Shown here piece after piece: positions 22,103-35,913 of a DNA stretch of 64,000 nucleotides. Positions within the stretch are counted from its first letter, which is position 1. Every line of letters starts with the position of its first letter. The translations under genes were made by a program, and so were the position numbers. Under the pieces are notes generated by a model that was not told the origin of the DNA, did not search any database, and was given only the letters and a program-made list of their open reading frames with translations. Origin of the DNA: Mytilisepta virgata (taxonomy: Eukaryota > Mollusca > Bivalvia > Mytilida > Mytilidae); NCBI GenBank assembly GCA_028015205.1, contig JAPWFG010000020.1, positions 806,001-870,000 on the forward strand, read 5' to 3'.

Positions 22103-23147
22103 ATGTCGCCCCGAACGTAGTCACGGGACGACATATTGTTATTCTTCCGTTTCTTTGTTATTATTATTCTTTCTTTCTTTCCAATGATTTTTGTCCGGCT
22201 TAGTTCTCGGAGATGCCTGGATAGAATTGAATGAAACTTGGCAGAAAGTAAGATCACTATGTGAAGGTGTGCAATCAGTACTTTTTTTTTCAAAATGGCC
22301 GCCATTTTCAAGATGGCCGCCATTCATAGATCGGTAATTTAACACGTTTATATCTCAAAAACTGTACCATAGAATTTCATTAAACTTCGTATGTTTGTAA
22401 AGTACAATTAGAAGAACAAACTGATGAAAAAAAATGGCGATCGGTTGGAGACGTTTGGCGGCCATTTTGAAAAATGATGTTAAAATGGCGAAAAACTTAA
22501 CATGGATAGAATTGAATGAAACTTGGCAGAAAGTAAGATCACTATGTGAAGGTGTGCAATCAATACTTTTTTTTTCGAAATGGCCGCCATTTTCAAGATG
22601 GCTGCCAGGGGCGACATCTGCTATTGCTCGCAATTGCAATTCTAGTTATTATTATTCTTTCTTTCTTTCTTTCCAATGATTTTTGTCCGGCTTAGTTCTC
22701 GGAGATGCCTGGATAGAATTGAATGAAACTTGGCAGAAAGTAAGATCACTATGTGAAGGTGTGCAATCAATACTTTTTTTTCCCAAATGGCCGCCATTTT
22801 CAAGATGGCCGCCATTCAAAGATCGGTACCCTCCGAAAATTTAAAACGTTTATATCTCAAAAACTGTACCATAGAATTTCATTAAACTTCGTATGTTTGT
22901 AAAGTACAATTAGAAGAACAAACTCATGAAAAAAAATGGCGATCGGTTGGAGACGTTTGGCGGCCATTTTGAAAAATGATGTTAAAATGGCGAAAAACTT
23001 AACATCGATAGAATTGAATGAAACTTGGCAGAAAGTAAGATCACTATGTGAAGGTGTGCAATCAGTACTTTTTTTTTCAAAATGGCCGCCATTTTCAAGA
23101 TGGCTGCCAGGGGCGACATCTGCTATTGCTCGCAATTGCAATTCTAG
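22103..23147 (+). mobile_element. Family A: one left end and two double bodies
   Basis: Left module 22103; bodies end at 22645 and 23147. The second has CCCAAATGG before its first GCCGCCATTTT and carries AAACTCATG. Confidence 0.85.
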
Positions 23148-23155
23148 TTATTATT

Positions 23156-24269
23156 ATGTCGCCCCGAACGTAGTCACGGGACGACATATTGTTATTCTTC
23201 CGTTTCTTTGTTATTATGTCGCCCCGAACGTAGTCACGGGACGACATATTGTTATTCTTCCGTTTCTTTGTTATTATTATGTCGCCCCGAACGTAGTCAC
23301 GGGACGACATATTGTTATTCTTCCGTTTCTTTGTTATTATGTCGCCCCGAACGTAGTCACGGGACGACATATTGTTATTCTTCCGTTTCTTTGTTATTAT
23401 TATGTCTCCCAAACAAAGTTTTGGGAGACATATTGTTTTTGTCCGGTTTCTTATTATTATTCTTCTTCTTCTTCTTCTTCTTCTTCTTCTTCTTCTTCTT
23501 TCCTTTTTCTTTCCGTTCAATGTTGTCCGCGACGTTTCTCAAAGATGCAATGTCCAATCAATATGAAACTTTGGGAATATGTTAAGGGTGACCTGAAGTT
23601 TTGCAAACGACTTTTAAAATTTTCAAAATGGCCGCCGTTTCAAAGGTCATTATATAGGACATTGCAATAATTTGAATTTAGGGGGTTTCTGATAAGCTCT
23701 AGATAGTGGCAATGGGGGTTTGTTTGGGAGACATCTTGTGACTCGCTGGCGATCACAATCATACCTAGTTATTATTATTATTATTATTCTTTCTTTCCAA
23801 TGATTTTTGTCCGGCTTAGTTCTCGGAGATGCCTGGATAGAATTGAATGAAACTTGGCAGAAAGTAAGATCACTATGTGAAGGTGTGCAATCAATACTTT
23901 TTTTTTCGAAATGGCCGCCATTTTCAAGATGGCCACCATTCAAAGGTCGGTACCCTCCGAAAATTTAAAACGTTTATATCTCAAAAACTGTACCATAGAA
24001 TTTCATTAAACTTCGCTTGTTTGTAAAGTACAATTAGAAGAAGAAACTGATGAAAAAAAATCGCGATCGGTTGGAGACGTTTGGCGGCGATTTTGAAAAA
24101 TGATGTTAAAATGGCGAAAAACTTGACATGGATAGAATTGAATGAAACTTGGCAGAAAGTAAGATCACTATGTGAAGGTGTGCAATCAGTACTTTTTTTT
24201 TCAAAATGGCCGCCATTTTCAAGATGGCTGCCAGGGGCGACATCTGCTATTGCTCGCAATTGCATCTAG
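23156..24269 (+). mobile_element. Four family A left ends, a short family B element and one family A body
   Basis: Family A left modules lie at 23156, 23216, 23279 and 23339. A 367-bp family B element (23402-23768) follows, then one double body ending 24269. That body is a distinctive subtype: GGCCACCATT, CATTCAAAGGTCGG, CTTCGCTTG, AAGAAGAAAC, CTTGACATGG and GCATCTAG. The subtype recurs at the bodies ending 45812, 51418 and 54172. Confidence 0.85.
23402..23768 (+). mobile_element. Internally deleted family B element, 367 bp
   Basis: The left hairpin, (CTT)n and conserved box are intact. At about 23640 GTTTC jumps to AAAGGTCATTATATAGG, removing about one central repeat, and a further part between AATAATTTG and AATTTAGGG is missing. 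The right arm, terminal hairpin (CGCTGGCG variant) and CTAG are present, so both ends needed for mobility remain. Confidence 0.82.
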
Positions 24270-24274
24270 TTATT

Positions 24275-25313
24275 ATGTCGCCCCGAACGTAGTCACGGGA
24301 CGACATATTGTTATTCTTCCGTTTCTTTGTTATTATTATTCTTTCTTTCTTTCTTTCCAATGATTTTTGTCCGGCTTAGTTCTCGGAGATGCCTGGATAG
24401 AATTGAATGAAACTTGGCAGAAAGTAAGATCACTATGTGAAGGTGTGCAATCAGTACTTTTTTTTTCAAAATGGCCGCCATTTTCAAGATGGCCGCCATT
24501 CATAGATCGGTAATTTAACACGTTTATATCTCAAAAACTGTACCATAGAATTTCATTAAACTTCGTATGTTTGTAAAGTACAATTAGAAGAACAAACTGA
24601 TGAAAAAAAATGGCGATCGGTTGGAGACGTTTGGCGGCCATTTTGAAAAATGATGTTAAAATGGCGAAAAACTTAACATGGATAGAATTGAATGAAACTT
24701 GGCAGAAAGTAAGATCACTATGTGAAGGTGTGCAATCAATACTTTTTTTTTCGAAATGGCCGCCATTTTCAAGATGGCTGCCAGGGGCGACATCTGCTAT
24801 TGCTCGCAATTGCAATTCTAGTTATTATTCTTTCTTTCCAATGATTTTTGTCCGGCTTAGTTCTCGGAGATGCCTGGATACAATTGAATGAAACTTGGCA
24901 GAAAGTAAGATCACTATGTGAAGGTGTGCAATCAATACTTTTTTTTTCAAAATGGCCGCCATTTTTAAGATGGCCGCCATTCAAAGATCAGTACCCTCCG
25001 AAAATTTAAAACGTTTATATCTCAAAAACTGTACCATAGAATTTCATTAAACTTCGCATGTTTGTAAAGTACAATTAGAAGAACAAACTGATGAAAAAAA
25101 ATCGCGATCGGTTGGAGGCGTTTGGCGGCCATTTTGAAAAATGATGTTAAAATGGCGAAAAACTTAACATGGATAGAATTGAATGAAATTTGGCAGAAAG
25201 TAAGATCACTATGTGAAGGTGTGCAATCAGTACTTTTTTTTTTCAAAATGGCCGCCATTTTTAAGATGGCTGCCAGGGGCGACATCTGCTATTGCTCGCA
25301 ATTGCAATTCTAG
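24275..25313 (+). mobile_element. Family A: one left end and two double bodies
   Basis: Left module 24275; bodies end at 24821 and 25313. The second is a subtype marked by GATACAATTG, CATTTTTAAGATGG, GATCAGTACC, TTGGAGGCG and GAAATTTGGCAG, also seen in the bodies ending 26362, 27345 and 54667. Confidence 0.85.
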
Positions 25314-25318
25314 TTATT

Positions 25319-27345
25319 ATGTCGCCCCAAACGTAGTCACGGGACGACATATTGTTATTCTTCCGTTTCTTTGTTATTATTATTCTTTCTTTCTTTCTTT
25401 CCAATGATTTTTGTCCGGCTTAGTTCTCGGAGATGCCTGGATAGAATTGAATGAAACTTGGCAGAAAGTAAGATCACTATGTGAAGGTGTGCAATCAGTA
25501 CTTTTTTTTTCAAAATGGCCGCCATTTTCAAGATGGCCGCCATTCATAGATCGGTAATTTAACACGTTTATATCTCAAAAACTGTACCATAGAATTTCAT
25601 TAAACTTCGTATGTTTGTAAAGTACAATTAGAAGAACAAACTGATGAAAAAAAATGGCGATCGGTTGGAGACGTTTGGCGGCCATTTTGAAAAATGATGT
25701 TAAAATGACGAAAAACTTAACATCGATAGAATTGAATGAAACTTGGCAGAAAGTAAGATCACTATGTGAAGGTGTGCAATCAGTACTTTTTTTTCAAAAT
25801 GGCCGCCATTTTCAAGATGGCTGCCAGGGGCGACATCTGCTATTGCTCGCAATTGCAATTCTAGTTATTATTATTATTCTTTCTTTCCAATGATTTTTGT
25901 CCGGCTTAGTTCTCGGAGATGCCTGGATACAATTGAATGAAACTTGGCAGAAAGTAAGATCACTATGTGAAGGTGTGCAATCAATACTTTTTTTTTCAAA
26001 ATGGCCGCCATTTTTAAGATGGCCGCCATTCAAAGATCAGTACCCTCCGAAAATTTAAAACGTTTATATCTCAAAAACTGTACCATAGAATTTCATTAAA
26101 CTTCGCATGTTTGTAAAGTACAATTAGAAGAACAAACTGATGAAAAAAAATCGCGATCGGTTGGAGGCGTTTGGCGGCCATTTTGAAAAATGATGTTAAA
26201 ATGGCGAAAAACTTAACATGGATAGAATTGAATGAAATTTGGCAGAAAGTAAGATCACTATGTGAAGGTGTGCAATCAGTACTTTTTTTTTTCAAAATGG
26301 CCGCCATTTTTAAGATGGCTGCCAGGGGCGACATCTGCTATTGCTCGCAATTGCAATTCTAGTTATTCTTTCTTTCTTTCCAATGATTTTTGTCCGGCTT
26401 AGTTCTCGGAGATGCCTGGATAGAATTGAATGAAACTTGGCAGAAAGTAAGATCACTATGTGAAGGTGTGCAATCAGTACTTTTTTTTTCAAAATGGCCG
26501 CCATTTTCAAGATGGCCGCCATTCATAGATCGGTAATTTAACACGTTTATATCTCAAAAACTGTACCATAGAATTTCATTAAACTTCGTATGTTTGTAAA
26601 GTACAATTAGAAGAACAAACTGATGAAAAAAAATGGCGATCGGTTGGAGACGTTTGGCGGCCATTTTGAAAAATGATGTTAAAATGGCGAAAAACTTAAC
26701 ATGGATAGAATTGAATGAAACTTGGCAGAAAGTAAGATCACTATGTGAAGGTGTGCAATCAATACTTTTTTTTTCGAAATGGCCGCCATTTTCAAGATGG
26801 CTGCCAGGGGCGACATCTGCTATTGCTCGCAATTGCAATTCTAGTTATTATTATTATTATTCTTTCTTTCCAATGATTTTTGTCCGGCTTAGTTCTCGGA
26901 GATGCCTGGATACAATTGAATGAAACTTGGCAGAAAGTAAGATCACTATGTGAAGGTGTGCAATCAATACTTTTTTTTTCAAAATGGCCGCCATTTTTAA
27001 GATGGCCGCCATTCAAAAATCAGTACCCTCCGAAAATTTAAAACGTTTATATCTCAAAAACTGTACCATAGAATTTCATTAAACTTCGCATGTTTGTAAA
27101 GTACAATTAGAAGAACAAACTGATGAAAAAAAATCGCGATCGGTTGGAGGCGTTTGGCGGCCATTTTGAAAAATGATGTTAAAATGGCGAAAAACTTAAC
27201 ATGGATAGAATTGAATGAAATTTGGCAGAAAGTAAGATCACTATGTGAAGGTGTGCAATCAGTACTTTTTTTTTTCAAAATGGCCGCCATTTTTAAGATG
27301 GCTGCCAGGGGCGACATCTGCTATTGCTCGCAATTGCAATTCTAG
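25319..27345 (+). mobile_element. Family A: one left end and four double bodies
   Basis: The left module at 25319 has CCCCAAACG, the same CpG change as 4897. Bodies end at 25864, 26362, 26844 and 27345. Standard bodies alternate with the GATACAATTG subtype, so a two-body block of about 1 kb appears repeated from 24.3 to 27.3 kb. Confidence 0.85.
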
Positions 27346-27350
27346 TTATT

Positions 27351-28444
27351 ATGTCGCCCCGAACGTAGTCACGGGACGACATATTGTTATTCTTCCGTTT
27401 CTTTGTTATTATTATTCTTTCTTTCTTTCTTTCCAATGATTTTTGTCCGGCTTAGTTCTCGGAGATGCCTGGATAGAATTGAATGATACTTGGCAGAAAG
27501 TAAGATCACTATGTGAAGGTGTGCAATCAGTACTTTTTTTTTCAAAATGGCCGCCATTTTCAAGATGGCCGCCATTCATAGATCGGTAATTTAACACGTT
27601 TATATCTCAAAAACTGTACCATAGAATTTCATTAAACTTCGTATGTTTGTAAAGTACAATTAGAAGAACAAACTGATGAAAAAAAATGGCGATCGGTTGG
27701 AGACGTTTGGCGGCCATTTTGAAAAATGATGTTAAAATGGCGAAAAACTTAACATCGATAGAATTGAATGAAACTTGGCAGAAAGTAAGATCACTATGTG
27801 AAGGTGTGCAATCAGTACTTTTTTTTCAAAATGGCCGCCATTTTCAAGATGGCTGCCAGGGGCGACATCTGCTATTGCTCGCAATTGCAATTCTAGTTAT
27901 GTCGCCCCGAACGTAGTCACGGGACGACATATTGTTATTCTTCCGTTTCTTTGTTATTATTATTCTTTCTTTCTTTCTTTCCAATGATTTTTGTCCGGCT
28001 TAGTTCTCGGAGATGCCTGGATAGAATTGAATGAAACTTGGCAGAAAGTAAGATCACTATGTGAAGGTGTGCAATCAGTACTTTTTTTTTCAAAATGGCC
28101 GCCATTTTCAAGATGGCCGCCATTCATAGATCGGTAATTTAACACGTTTATATCTCAAAAACTGTACCATAGAATTTCATTAAACTTCGTATGTTTGTAA
28201 AGTACAATTAGAAGAACAAACTGATGAAAAAAAATGGCGATCGGTTGGAGACGTTTGGCGGCCATTTTGAAAAATGATGTTAAAATGGCGAAAAACTTAA
28301 CATCGATAGAATTGAATGAAACTTGGCAGAAAGTAAGATCACTATGTGAAGGTGTGCAATCAGTACTTTTTTTTCAAAATGGCCGCCATTTTCAAGATGG
28401 CTGCCAGGGGCGACATCTGCTATTGCTCGCAATTGCAATTCTAG
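27351..28444 (+). mobile_element. Two adjacent complete 546-bp family A elements
   Basis: Elements at 27351-27896 and 27899-28444 are separated only by TT. Their bodies match except for GAATGATAC in the first (about 27485). They are either two insertions at one docking site or a tandem duplication. Confidence 0.85.
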
Positions 28445-28449
28445 TTATT

Positions 28450-30306
28450 ATGTCGCCCCGAACGTAGTCACGGGACGACATATTGTTATTCTTCCGTTTC
28501 TTTGTTATTATTATTATTATTATTATTCTTTCTTTCTTTCTTTCTTTCTTTCTTTCCAATGATTTTTGTCCGGCTTAGTTCTCGGAGATGCCTGGATAGA
28601 ATTGAATGAAACTTGGCAGAAAGTAAGATCACTATGTGAAGATGTGCAATCAATACTTTTTTTTTCGAAATGGCCGCCATTTTCAAGATGGCCGCCATTC
28701 AAAGATCGGTACCCTCCGAAAATTTAAAACGTTTATATCTCAAAAACTGTACCATAGAATTTCATTAAACTTCGTAGGTTTGTAAAGTACAATTAGAAGA
28801 ACAAACTGATGAAAAAAAATGGCGATCGGTTGGAGACGTTTGGCGGCCATTTTGAAAAATGATGTTAAAATGGCGAAAAACTTAACATGGATAGAATTGA
28901 ATGAAACTTGGCAGAAAGTAAGATCACTATGTGAAGGTGTGCAATCAGTACTTTTTTTTTCAAAATGGCCGCCATTTTCAAGATGGCTGCCAGGGGCGAC
29001 ATCTGCTATTGCTCGCAATTGCAATTCTAGTTATTATTATTCTTTCTTTCTTTCTTTCCAATGATTTTTGTCCGGCTTAGTTCTCGGAGATGCCTGGATA
29101 GAATTGAATGAAACTTGGCACAAAGTAAGATCACTATGTGAAGATGTGCAATCAATACTTTTTTTTTCGAAATGGCCGCCATTTTCAAGATGGCCGCCAT
29201 TCAAAGATCGGTACCCTCCGAAAATTTAAAACGTTTATATCTCAAAAACTGTACCATAGAATTTCATTAAACTTCGTAGGTTTGTAAAGTACAATTAGAA
29301 GAACAAACTGATGAAAAAAAATGGCGATCGGTTGGAGACGTTTGTCGGCCATTTTGAAAAATGATGTTAAAATGGCGAAAAACTTAACATGGATAGAATT
29401 GAATGAAACTTGGCAGAAAGTAAGATCACTATGTGAAGGTGTGCAATCAATACTTTTTTTTCGAAATGGCCGCCATTTTCAAGATGGCTGCCAGGGGCGA
29501 CATCTGCTATTGCTCGCAATTGCAATTCTAGTTATTCTTTCTTTCCAATGATTTTTGTCCGGCTTAGTTCTCGGAGATGCCGTGATAGAATTGAATGAAA
29601 CTTGGCAGAAAGTTAGATCACTATGTGAAGGTGTGCAATCAATACTTTTTTTTCGAAATGGCCGCCATTTTCAAGATGGCTGCCAGGGGCGACATCTGCT
29701 ATTGCTCGCAATTGCAATTCTAGTTATTATTCTTTCTTTCCAATGATTTTTGTCCGGCTTAGTTCTCGGAGATGCCTGGATAGAATTCAATGAAACTTGG
29801 CAGAAAGTAAGATCACTATGTGAAGATGTGCAATCAATACTTTTTTTTTCGAAATGTCCCCCATTTTCAAGATGGCTGCCAGGGGCGACATCTGCTATTG
29901 CTCGCAATTGCAATTCTAGTTATTATTCTTTCTTTCCAATGATTTTTGTCCGGCTTAGTTCTCGGAGATGCCGTGATAGAATTGAATGAAACTTGGCAGA
30001 AAGTTAGATCACTATGTGAAGGTGTGCAATCAATACTTTTTTTTCGAAATGGCCGCCATTTTCAAGATGGCTGCCAGGGGCGACATCTGCTATTGCTCGC
30101 AATTGCAATTCTAGTTATTCTTTCTTTCCAATGATTTTTGTCCGGCTTAGTTCTCGGAGATGCCGTGATAGAATTGAATGAAACTTGGCAGAAAGTTAGA
30201 TCACTATGTGAAGGTGTGCAATCAATACTTTTTTTTCGAAATGGCCGCCATTTTCAAGATGGCTGCCAGGGGCGACATCTGCTATTGCTCGCAATTGCAA
30301 TTCTAG
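28450..30306 (+). mobile_element. Family A: one left end and six bodies
   Basis: Left module 28450 with a long TTA tract and CTTT x6. Bodies end at 29030 (double), 29531 (double), 29723, 29919, 30114 and 30306 (all single). The four single bodies alternate little beyond GCCGTGATAG or GCCTGGATAG starts; the one ending 29919 has GAATTCAATG and AAATGTCCCCC changes. This is a tandem run of about 190-bp bodies without left ends. Confidence 0.85.
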
Positions 30307-30311
30307 TTATT

Positions 30312-31040
30312 ATGTCGCCCCGAACGTAGTCACGGGACGACATATTGTTATTCTTCCGTTTCTTTGTTATTATGTCGCCCCGAACGTAGTCACGGGACGA
30401 CATATTGTTATTCTTCCGTTTCTTTGTTATTATTATGTCGCCCCGAACGTAGTCACGGGACGACATATTGTTATTCTTCCGTTTCTTTGTTATTATGTCG
30501 CCCCGAACGTAGTCACGGGACGACATATTGTTATTCTTCCGTTTCTTTGTTATTATTATTCTTTCTTTCTTTCTTTCCAATGATTTTTGTCCGGCTTAGT
30601 TCTCGGAGATGCCTGGATAGAATTGAATGAAACTTGGCAGAAAGTAAGATCACTATGTGAAGGTGTGCAATCAGTACTTTTTTTTTCAAAATGGCCGCCA
30701 TTTTCAAGATGGCCGCCATTCATAGATCGGTAATTTAACACGTTTATATCTCAAAAACTGTACCATAGAATTTCATTAAACTTCGTATGTTTGTAAAGTA
30801 CAATTAGAAGAACAAACTGATGAAAAAAAATGGCGATCGGTTGGAGACGTTTGGCGGCCATTTTGAAAAATGATGTTAAAATGGCGAAAAACTTAACATC
30901 GATAGAATTGAATGAAACTTGGCAGAAAGTAAGATCACTATGTGAAGGTGTGCAATCAGTACTTTTTTTTCAAAATGGCCGCCATTTTCAAGATGGCTGC
31001 CAGGGGCGACATCTGCTATTGCTCGCAATTGCAATTCTAG
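30312..31040 (+). mobile_element. Family A: four left ends and a double body
   Basis: Left modules at 30312, 30372, 30435 and 30495, then a CTTT x4 double body ending at CTAG 31037-31040. Confidence 0.85.
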
Positions 31041-31042
31041 TT

Positions 31043-32161
31043 ATGTCGCCCCGAACGTAGTCACGGGACGACATATTGTTATTCTTCCGTTTCTTTGTTA
31101 TTATGTCGCCCCGAACGTAGTCACGGGACGACATATTGTTATTCTTCCGTTTCTTTGTTATTATTATTATTCTTTCTTTCTTTCTTTCTTTCTTTCCAAT
31201 GATTTTTGTCCGGCTTAGTTCTCGGAGATGCCTGGATAGAATTTAATGAAACTTGGCAGAAAGTAAGATCACTATGTGAAGATGTGCAATCAATACTTTT
31301 TTTTTCGAAATGGCCGCCATTTTCAAGATGGCCGCCATTCAAAGATCGGTACCCTCCGAAAATTTAAAACGTTTATATCTCAAAAACTGTACCATAGAAT
31401 TTCATTAAACTTCGTAGGTTTGTAAAGTACAATTAGAAGAACAAACTGATGAAAAAAAATGGCGATCGGTTGGAGACGTTTGGCGGCCATTTTGAAAAAT
31501 GATGTTAAAATGGCGAAAAACTTAACATGGATAGAATTGAATGAAACTTGGCAGAAAGTAAGATCACTATGTGAAGGTGTGCAATCAATACTTTTTTTTC
31601 GAAATGGCCGCCATTTTCAAGATGGCTGCCAGGGGCGACATCTGCTATTGCTCGCAATTGCAATTCTAGTTATTATTATTATTATTATTCTTTCTTTCCA
31701 ATGATTTTTGTCCGGCTTAGTTCTCGGAGATGCCGTGATAGAATTGAATGAAACTTGGCAGAAAGTAAGATCACTATGTGACGGTGTGCAATCAATACTT
31801 TTTTTTTCAAAATGGCCGCCATTTTCAAGATGGCCGCCATTCATAGATCGGTAATTTAACACGTTTATATCTCAAAAACTGTACCATAGAATTTCATTAA
31901 ACTTCGTAGGTTTGTAAAGTACAATTAGAAGAACAAACTGATGAAAAAAAATGGCGATCGGTTGGAGACGTTTGGCGGCCATTTTGAAAAATGATGTTAA
32001 AATGGCGAAAAACTTAACATGGATAGAATTGAATGAAACTTGGCAGAAAGTAAGATCACTATGTGAAGGTGTGCAATCAATACTTTTTTTTCGAAATGGC
32101 CGCCATTTTCTAGATGGCTGCCAGGGGCGACATCTGCTATTGCTCGCAATTGCAATTCTAG
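31043..32161 (+). mobile_element. Family A: two left ends and two double bodies
   Basis: Left modules 31043 and 31103; bodies end at 31669 (CTTT x5, GAATTTAATG) and 32161 (GCCGTGATAG with GACGGTGTGC). Confidence 0.85.
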
Positions 32162-32166
32162 TTATT

Positions 32167-32852
32167 ATGTCGCCCCGAACGTAGTCACGGGACGACATAT
32201 TGTTATTCTTCCGTTTCTTTGTTATTATTATTCTTTCTTTCTTTCTTTCTTTCTTTCCAATGATTTTTGTCCGGCTTAGTTCTCGGAGATGCCTGGATAG
32301 AATTGAATGAAACTTGGCAGAAAGTAAGATCACTATGTGAAGATGTGCAATCAATACTTTTTTTTTCGAAATGGCCGCCATTTTCAAGATGGCCGCCATT
32401 CAAAGATCGGTACCCTCCGAAAATTTAAAACGTTTATATCTCAAAAACTGTACCATAGAATTTCATTAAACTTCGTAGGTTTGTAAAGTACAATTAGAAG
32501 AACAAACTGATGAAAAAAAATGGCGATCGGTTGGAGACGTTTGACGGCCATTTTGAAAAATGATGTTAAAATGGCGAAAAACTTAACATGGATAGAATTG
32601 AATGAAACTTGGCAGAAAGTAAGATCACTATGTGAAGGTGTGCAATCAATACTTTTTTTTTCAAAATGGCCGCCATTTTCAAGATGGCCGCCATTCATAG
32701 ATCGGTAAATCTCAAAAACTGTACCATAGAATTTCATTAAACTTCGTAGGTTTGTAAAGCACAATTAGAAGAACAAACTGATGAAAAAAAATCGCATTTT
32801 CAAGATGGCTGCCAGGGGCGACATCTGCTATTGCTCGCAATTGCAATTCTAG
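32167..32852 (+). mobile_element. Complete family A element with deleted third repeat
   Basis: One left module and the same deletion-bearing body as the one ending 4334 (TAAATCTC junction and AAATCGCATTTTC junction). CTAG is at 32849-32852. Confidence 0.85.
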
Positions 32853-32854
32853 TT

Positions 32855-34119
32855 ATGTCGCCCCGAACGTAGTCACGGGACGACATATTGTTATTCTTCC
32901 GTTTCTTTGTTATTATTATTATTCTTTCTTTCTTTCTTTCTTTCTTTCCAATGATTTTTGTCCGGCTTAGTTCTCGGAGATGCCTGGATAGAATTGAATG
33001 AAACTTGGCAGAAAGTAAGATCACTATGTGAAGATGTGCAATCAATACTTTTTTTTTCGAAATGGCCGCCATTTTCAAGATGGCCGCCATTCAAAGATCG
33101 GTACCCTCCGAAAATTTAAAACGTTTATATCTCAAAAACTGTACCATAGAATTTCATTAAACTTCGTAGGTTTGTAAAGTACAATTAGAAGAACAAACTG
33201 ATGAAAAAAAATGGCGATCGGTTGGAGACGTTTGACGGCCATTTTGAAAAATGATGTTAAAATGGCGAAAAACTTAACATGGATAGAATTGAATGAAACT
33301 TGGCAGAAAGTAAGATCACTATGTGAAGGTGTGCAATCAATACTTTTTTTTTCAAAATGGCCGCCATTTTCAAGATGGCTGCCAGGGGCGACATCTGCTA
33401 TTGCTCGCAATTGCAATTCTAGTTATTATTCTTTCTTTCCAATGATTTTTGTCCGGCTTAGTTCTCGGAGATGCCTGGATAGAATTGAATGAAACTTGGC
33501 AGAAAGTAAGATCACTATGTGAAGGTGTGCAATCAATACTTTTTTTTTCGAAATGGCCACCATTTTCAAGATGGCTGCCAGGGGCGACATCTGCTATTGC
33601 TCGCAATTGCAATTCTAGTTATTATTATTCTTTCTTTCTTTCTTTCCAATGATTTTTGTCCGGCTTAGTTCTCGGAGATGCCTGGATAGAATTGAATGAA
33701 ACTTGGCAGAAAGTAAGATCACTATGTGAAGATGTGCAATCAATACTTTTTTTTTCGAAATGGCCGCCATTTTCAAGATGGCCGCCATTCAAAGATCGGT
33801 ACCCTCCGAAAATTTAAAACGTTTATATCTCAAAAACTGTACCATAGAATTTCATTAAACTTCGTAGGTTTGTCAAGTACAATTAGAAGAACAAACTGAT
33901 GAAAAAAAATGGCGATCGGTTGGAGACGTTTGGCGGCCATTTTGAAAAATGATGTTAAAATGGCGAAAAACTTAACATGCATAGAATTGAATGAAACTTG
34001 GCAGAAAGTAAGATCACTATGTGAAGGTGTGCAATCAATACTTTTTTTTCGAAATGGCCGCCATTTTCAAGATGGCTGCCAGGGGCGACATCTGCTATTG
34101 CTCGCAATTGCAATTCTAG
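32855..34119 (+). mobile_element. Family A: one left end and three bodies
   Basis: Left module 32855; bodies end at 33422 (double, TTTGACGGCC), 33618 (single, GGCCACCATT) and 34119 (double, TTTGTCAAG). Confidence 0.85.
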
Positions 34120-34121
34120 TT

Positions 34122-35908
34122 ATGTCGCCCCGAACGTAGTCACGGGACGACATATTGTTATTCTTCCGTTTCTTTGTTATTATTATTCTTTCTTTCTTTC
34201 TTTCCAATGATTTTTGTCCGGCTTAGTTCTCGGAGATGCCTGGATAGAATTGAATGAAACTTGGCAGAAAGTAAGATCACTATGTGAAGGTGTGCAATCA
34301 GTACTTTTTTTTTCAAAATGGCCGCCATTTTCAAGATGGCCGCCATTCATAGATCGGTAATTTAACACGTTTATATCTCAAAAACTGTACCATAGAATTT
34401 CATTAAACTTCGTATGTTTGTAAAGTACAATTAGAAGAACAAACTGATGAAAAAAAATGGCGATCGGTTGGAGACGTTTGGCGGCCATTTTGAAAAATGA
34501 TGTTAAAATGGCGAAAAACTTAACATCGATAGAATTGAATGAAACTTGGCAGAAAGTAAGATCACTATGTGAAGGTGTGCAATCAGTACTTTTTTTTCAA
34601 AATGGCCGCCATTTTCAAGATGGCTGCCAGGGGCGACATCTGCTATTGCTCGCAATTGCAATTCTAGTTATTATTCTTTCTTTCCAATGATTTTTGTCCG
34701 GCTTAGTTCTCGGAGATGCCTTGATAGAATTGAATGAAACTTGGCAGAAAGTTAGATCACTATGTGAAGGTGTGCAATCAAAACTTTTTTTTTCAAAATG
34801 GCCGCCATTTTCAAGATGGCCGCCATTCATAGATCGGTAATTTAACACGTTTATATCTCAAAAACTGTACCATAGAATTTCATTAAACTTCGTAGGTTTG
34901 TAAAGTACAATTAGAACAACAAACTGATGAAAAAAAATGGCGATCGGTTGGAGACGTTTGGCGGCCATTTTGAAAAATGATGTTAAAATGGCGAAAAACT
35001 TAACATGGATAGAATTGAATGAAACTTGGCAGAAAGTAAGATCACTATGTGAAGGTGTGCAATCAATACTTTTTTTTCGAAATGGCCGCCATTTTCTAGA
35101 TGGCTGCCAGGGGCGACATCTGCTATTGCTCGCAATTGCAATTCTAGTTATTATTATTCTTTCTTTCCAATGATTTTTGTCCGGCTTAGTTCTCGGAGAT
35201 GCCTGGATAGAATTGAATGAAACTTGGCAGAAAGTAAGATCACTATGTGAAGGTGTGCAATCAATACTTTTTTTTTCGAAATGGCCGCCATTCAAAGATC
35301 GGTACCCTCCGAAAATTTAAAACGTTTATATCTCAAAAACTGTACCATAGAATTTCATTAAACTTCGTATGTTTGTAAAGTACAATTAGAAGAACAAACT
35401 CATGAAAAAAAATGGCGATCGGTTGGAGACGTTTGGCGGCCATTTTGAAAAATGATGTTAAAATGGCGAAAAACTTAACATGGATAGAATTGAATGAAAC
35501 TTGGCAGAAAGTAAGATCACTATGTGAAGGTGTGCAATCAGTACTTTTTTTTTCCAAATGGCCGCCATTTTCAAGATGGCCGCCATTCATAGATCGGTAA
35601 TTTAACACGTTTATATCTCAAAAACTGTACCATAGAATTTCATTAAACTTCGTATGTTTGTAAAGTACAATTAGAAGAACAAACTGATGAAAAAAAATGG
35701 CGATCGGTTGGAGACGTTTGGCGGCCATTTTGAAAAATGATGTTAAAATGGCGAAAAACTTAACATGCATAGAATTGAATGAAACTTGGCAGAAAGTAAG
35801 ATCACTATGTGAAGGTGTGCAATCAATACTTTTTTTTTCGAAATGGCCGCCATTTTCTAGATGGCTGCCAGGGGCGACATCTGCTATTGCTCGCAATTGC
35901 AATTCTAG
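34122..35908 (+). mobile_element. Family A: one left end and three bodies
   Basis: Left module 34122; bodies end at 34667 (double), 35147 (double, GCCTTGATAG) and 35908 (triple). The triple body lacks one GCCGCCATTTTCAAGATG copy in its first repeat (near 35285), a deletion between short direct repeats. The block from about 33.6 to 35.9 kb parallels 5.9 to 8.2 kb. Confidence 0.85.
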
Positions 35909-35913
35909 TTATT